Of a DNA stretch of 64,000 nt, positions 61,665-64,000 are shown in pieces. Location: positions 65,481-129,480 of the forward strand of contig WBMV01006603.1 of NCBI GenBank assembly GCA_013396655.1. The letters are read 5' to 3'. The translations under genes were made by a program, and so were the position numbers. The DNA comes from Campylorhamphus procurvoides. Its lineage: Eukaryota > Chordata > Aves > Passeriformes > Dendrocolaptidae. The notes below the pieces were generated by a model that saw only the letters and a program-made list of their open reading frames with translations, did not search any database and was not told the origin of the DNA. Every line of letters starts with the position of its first letter. Within the stretch, counting starts at the first letter, position 1.

Positions 61665-62609
61665 GTAAGAGGAGACTAATCGTGATCTTGGCACAGCTGG
61701 AGGGTAGTCCAAATGCTGCAATGGGGCACACAGTGCATGGAGGGTTGGATGTGTCTGTGGTGCTTTTGTCTCAGTCAGCAGCTACATGAGGGAGCCCCAG
61801 GGCGACAGATGCAGATACCAAAAGCAAAACTTATCACGGCTGAGGAAACAGAGGGAGATGGGGATGATGTGCTGGGTTTTCCAAAGTTATGAGGGATCTT
61901 AGAGCCTGCAAAAGCAGGTGTGTAAAGAAACAGGAAGGCCATAAAGTGGATGAGACTGAAGCTCATCCTGAGCCAGCCAGAACTGCCCCGTTAGGGTGAT
62001 TCAGAGGGACTGGAGAGGGCAGATGCTTTCCCTGTGGTGTCTCAGTCCTGCTTCCACGAGCCCCACAAAAAGTAGCACTTTGGTGGGTGGCATTTTGAGC
62101 CAGACTGAGGAAATGCTGCAGAGTGGGAGGCTTGGGCATGCTGGCAGCGGTGCTGAGCCTGAGCCAAAAGGCAGAGCTGGTGTTTGACACCCACCCAAAC
62201 CCCTCGGGCCCACAGCTAGGGGGCGATCAAAGGGAGACAGAGAGGTGCTCAGTCCCTGCCTTGTCGAGCAGGACATTGGGGAGCTGTGCATGCGGAGCGT
62301 TCAGTGCAAGAGTGGCTGCTGCCACCGGGTCAGCGGCCTCAGCCTGGCCCGATGTGCGCCAAAGGCAGCCGAGTTCCAGGAGTGCTCCCCGAAGGTATGT
62401 GTTCCCCTGTTCCCAGGGGTGGATGGGGATGGAGGCATGTGCCCCACACTGCACTGTGTCTTGGTCCCCTACAGAATATCTATGCTGTCTACTACAAGTG
62501 TCCCTGTGAAAGCGGCTTGACCTGTGATGCTGATAAGACCATCGTGGGCTCCATCACTGGCAGTGACTTCGGTGTCTGCAAGGACCCCCGGAGCTTCTAC
62601 AGGTGGTGA
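61569..62609 (+). CDS. CLPS: CLPS, pancreatic colipase precursor (gene span)
   Basis: Secreted cofactor that anchors pancreatic lipase to bile-salt-coated lipid droplets in the gut. Three exons, 61569-61664, 62272-62394 and 62475-62609, encode 117 residues (human 112). The order is a signal peptide (about residues 1-21, leucine-rich core LLLALMLLAPALS), a short activation peptide ending in Arg before GLIFNL, then the colipase fold with all ten cysteines (ELC, VQC, GCC, ARC, QEC, KCPC, LTC, GVC). The hydrophobic finger YAVYYKCPCESGLTC and the stretch ADKTIVGSI are strongly conserved. The activation peptide appears to be EQQER instead of the mammalian xPxPR type. Promoter with TATA box lies directly upstream. 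Confidence 0.95.
62272..62394 (+). CDS. CLPS: CLPS exon 2
   Basis: 41 codons: DIGELCMRSVQCKSGCCHR, VSGLSLARCAPKAAEF and QECSPK, with six of the ten cysteines. Acceptor CGAGCAG, donor GTATGT. Confidence 0.96.
62475..62609 (+). CDS. CLPS: CLPS exon 3 (C-terminus and stop)
   Basis: 45 codons including stop: NIYAVYYKCPCESGLTCDAD, KTIVGSITGSDFGVCKD and PRSFYRW, then TGA at 62607-62609. Contains the last four cysteines and the lipid-binding finger. Confidence 0.96.
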   Translation, partial: NIYAVYYKCPCESGLTCDADKTIVGSITGSDFGVCKDPRSFYRW

Positions 62610-62704
62610 TGAAGAAAGAGATCTCCTGGGGCCCCCCTTGCTGCCCCTGCCACCCCGCATTTCCCCTTCCCAGGGTTGCTTGGATCTGGCTGTGGGAGAA
62701 TTTC

Positions 62705-62710
62705 AGTAAA
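62705..62710 (+). terminator. Candidate CLPS poly(A) signal
   Basis: AGTAAA, a recognised variant signal, 96 bases after the stop codon. A short 3' UTR is usual for colipase. Confidence 0.5.
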
Positions 62711-64000
62711 GAGCAGCTTCTGCTGAGCTGCAAGCCAGCATTTTCTCTCGGCGTGGGTCACCTTTGCCTGGGATGGGGACAAGAGGGCCAGAAGGTACTG
62801 AGCCCCACACACTGTTCCACAAGAGTGGGGAACACCGCAGAGAGGCTGGCATTACCCAGGACACACACTGGAGATAATGGGAGCCCTCTCTGCCCAGGGC
62901 CAGCCTTGTCTGGGGCTGTGTGTCCTTGGCAGGAGCAGGATGTGACCAATGTCTGGCCACAGCCATGCCAGGACAGGCACAGGGCAGCCACACTGTGCCC
63001 ACAGATGGAGCCCTCCAGCCCTGGGGATCCCCTAGCCCAGCAGTGACCTTCCAACCCCAGGGGTAGCTCAGCCCTGGAGCTCCCCGAAATGCACATGGCC
63101 CCGACAGTGAGTCCTCATTTGGGGGTTTCCCTGGAAGGATGGGGGGAGTAGTGCTGGGGGCAGCCTCAACTAATCTCTGGTGTATTTGATGATGTTTTTG
63201 TGGTGTCCCCGTATTTGGGGTGTCCCTATGTTGGCAGCAGGAGAATAGGAGCACCAGAAAGGGGGGAAAGGAGTGGCTGTGCTGAGGTGGGGGACATATG
63301 AACATCCTCCCCCCTGCCCCAGCTCAGCCCTATATTTACTGATGAAGCCACAGCTTTATTTTGGCAGCTCTCAGCTGGTAAATATTGGCTTAAACCGAAA
63401 ACCAGACACCTGACTCACCACGTCTTAACAAACACAGGAAGGGACCCCCGGCACATGTGGGGTGCTACCAGCCCTGGGGACACGGGGACCCTCCACTAGA
63501 ATGGAGGCAACCTAAGGTGGGAAGTGGGGATATGAGCAGGCATCCCCGTGCAGGCAGGTTTTGCTGCAGCAACCTTGTTGAGGGACACATGGGAGATGCA
63601 GCCTCTCAGCAGTGACTTTACTTCACCTTGGGTAACGAAGGGGAACAAGCATTGGGCTAGTTCTTTCTCCCTCCCTGCTTTGCAGGGGGTTTAACCCTCC
63701 TTTGTTAAAAAGCAATGAGGAGTATGAGACTGAAGGCGCGTTGGGGCGGAGGGCAGCCCAAGACGCCCCCAGTCTCACCCCATCACCAGGATTGCACCCC
63801 ACTGTCCAAATCTCTCCTCTCCTGTTCACCCAGGGTGTGCTCCGCTTACCAGAGAGGTGTGTGGAACATTGCCCTGCCCCAGTGCCCCCGCTCCTGCCTC
63901 CCCGGGGCTCTCCCGCCCACCCTGGCTGTTGTTACTCGAGGGTACAGGATGTTCTCGCTCAGCCGAGCTCCCGGTCCCCAATCTCTCCCCCTTCTCTCAC
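62711..64000. other. Intergenic sequence right of CLPS
   Basis: GC-rich sequence without recognisable exon, RNA gene or repeat. The longest open frame (200 codons on the minus strand, 62703-63305) overlaps CLPS downstream sequence, is proline- and tryptophan-rich and shows no family match. Human has CLPS-like genes in this direction, but no colipase-type cysteine pattern was seen. Confidence 0.5.

Noticed and set aside
62703..63305. 200-codon minus-strand frame right of CLPS
   Set aside because: Proline- and tryptophan-rich GC frame without family pattern; no cysteine spacing of a colipase-like gene.

Overview
The window looks like nuclear DNA from a bird. Split genes with consensus GT/AG junctions occur on both strands. 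Interspersed repeats are of the CR1 LINE type, with the characteristic 3' tails made of short ATTCTATGA-like units. The gene order is a compact version of the vertebrate block known in human as CLPS - LHFPL5 - SRPK1 - SLC26A8 - MAPK14 - MAPK13. No bacterial operon, phage, CRISPR array or intact transposon is present.

Layout from left to right: (1) 1-3127, minus strand: first coding exon and start of intron 1 of a second p38-type MAP kinase, best read as MAPK13 (p38 delta), running off the left edge. (2) 3128-5950: intergenic, with one old CR1 fragment. (3) 5954-27990, minus strand: MAPK14 (p38 alpha). All 12 exons of one 360-residue isoform can be placed; only the first six coding bases (Met-Ser) fall in an 83-base gap (27991-28073). 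A second, alternative version of exon 9 lies 2 kb further along. Introns hold two clear CR1 3' ends and one probable tail. (4) 28074-32750: CpG-rich MAPK14 promoter flank with two TCTCGCGAGA-type elements, then gene-poor sequence where human has SLC26A8; no SLC26A8 exon was recognised. (5) 32870-53071, plus strand: SRPK1 (SR-protein kinase 1), 15 coding exons with consistent reading-frame phases. The tiny first coding exon expected upstream (about 13 coding bases) is not visible. (6) 56316-59374, minus strand: LHFPL5, three coding exons, tail-to-tail with SRPK1. (7) 61569-62609, plus strand: CLPS (pancreatic colipase), three exons behind a TATA box. (8) 62711-64000: no gene recognised.

Functionally the genes are unrelated neighbours: two stress-activated MAP kinases in tandem, a splicing-factor kinase, a hair-cell mechanotransduction subunit and a digestive-lipase cofactor. 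The interest lies in gene structure: conserved mutually exclusive exons in MAPK14, the probable absence of SLC26A8, a CR1 tail supplying a stop codon next to a MAPK14 splice donor, a G-run tract behind a weak SRPK1 donor, and a colipase activation peptide that lacks the usual enterostatin pattern. I found no convincing new biological system. Exon boundaries were derived by reading-frame phase, splice sites and remembered family sequences; no alignment could be run.
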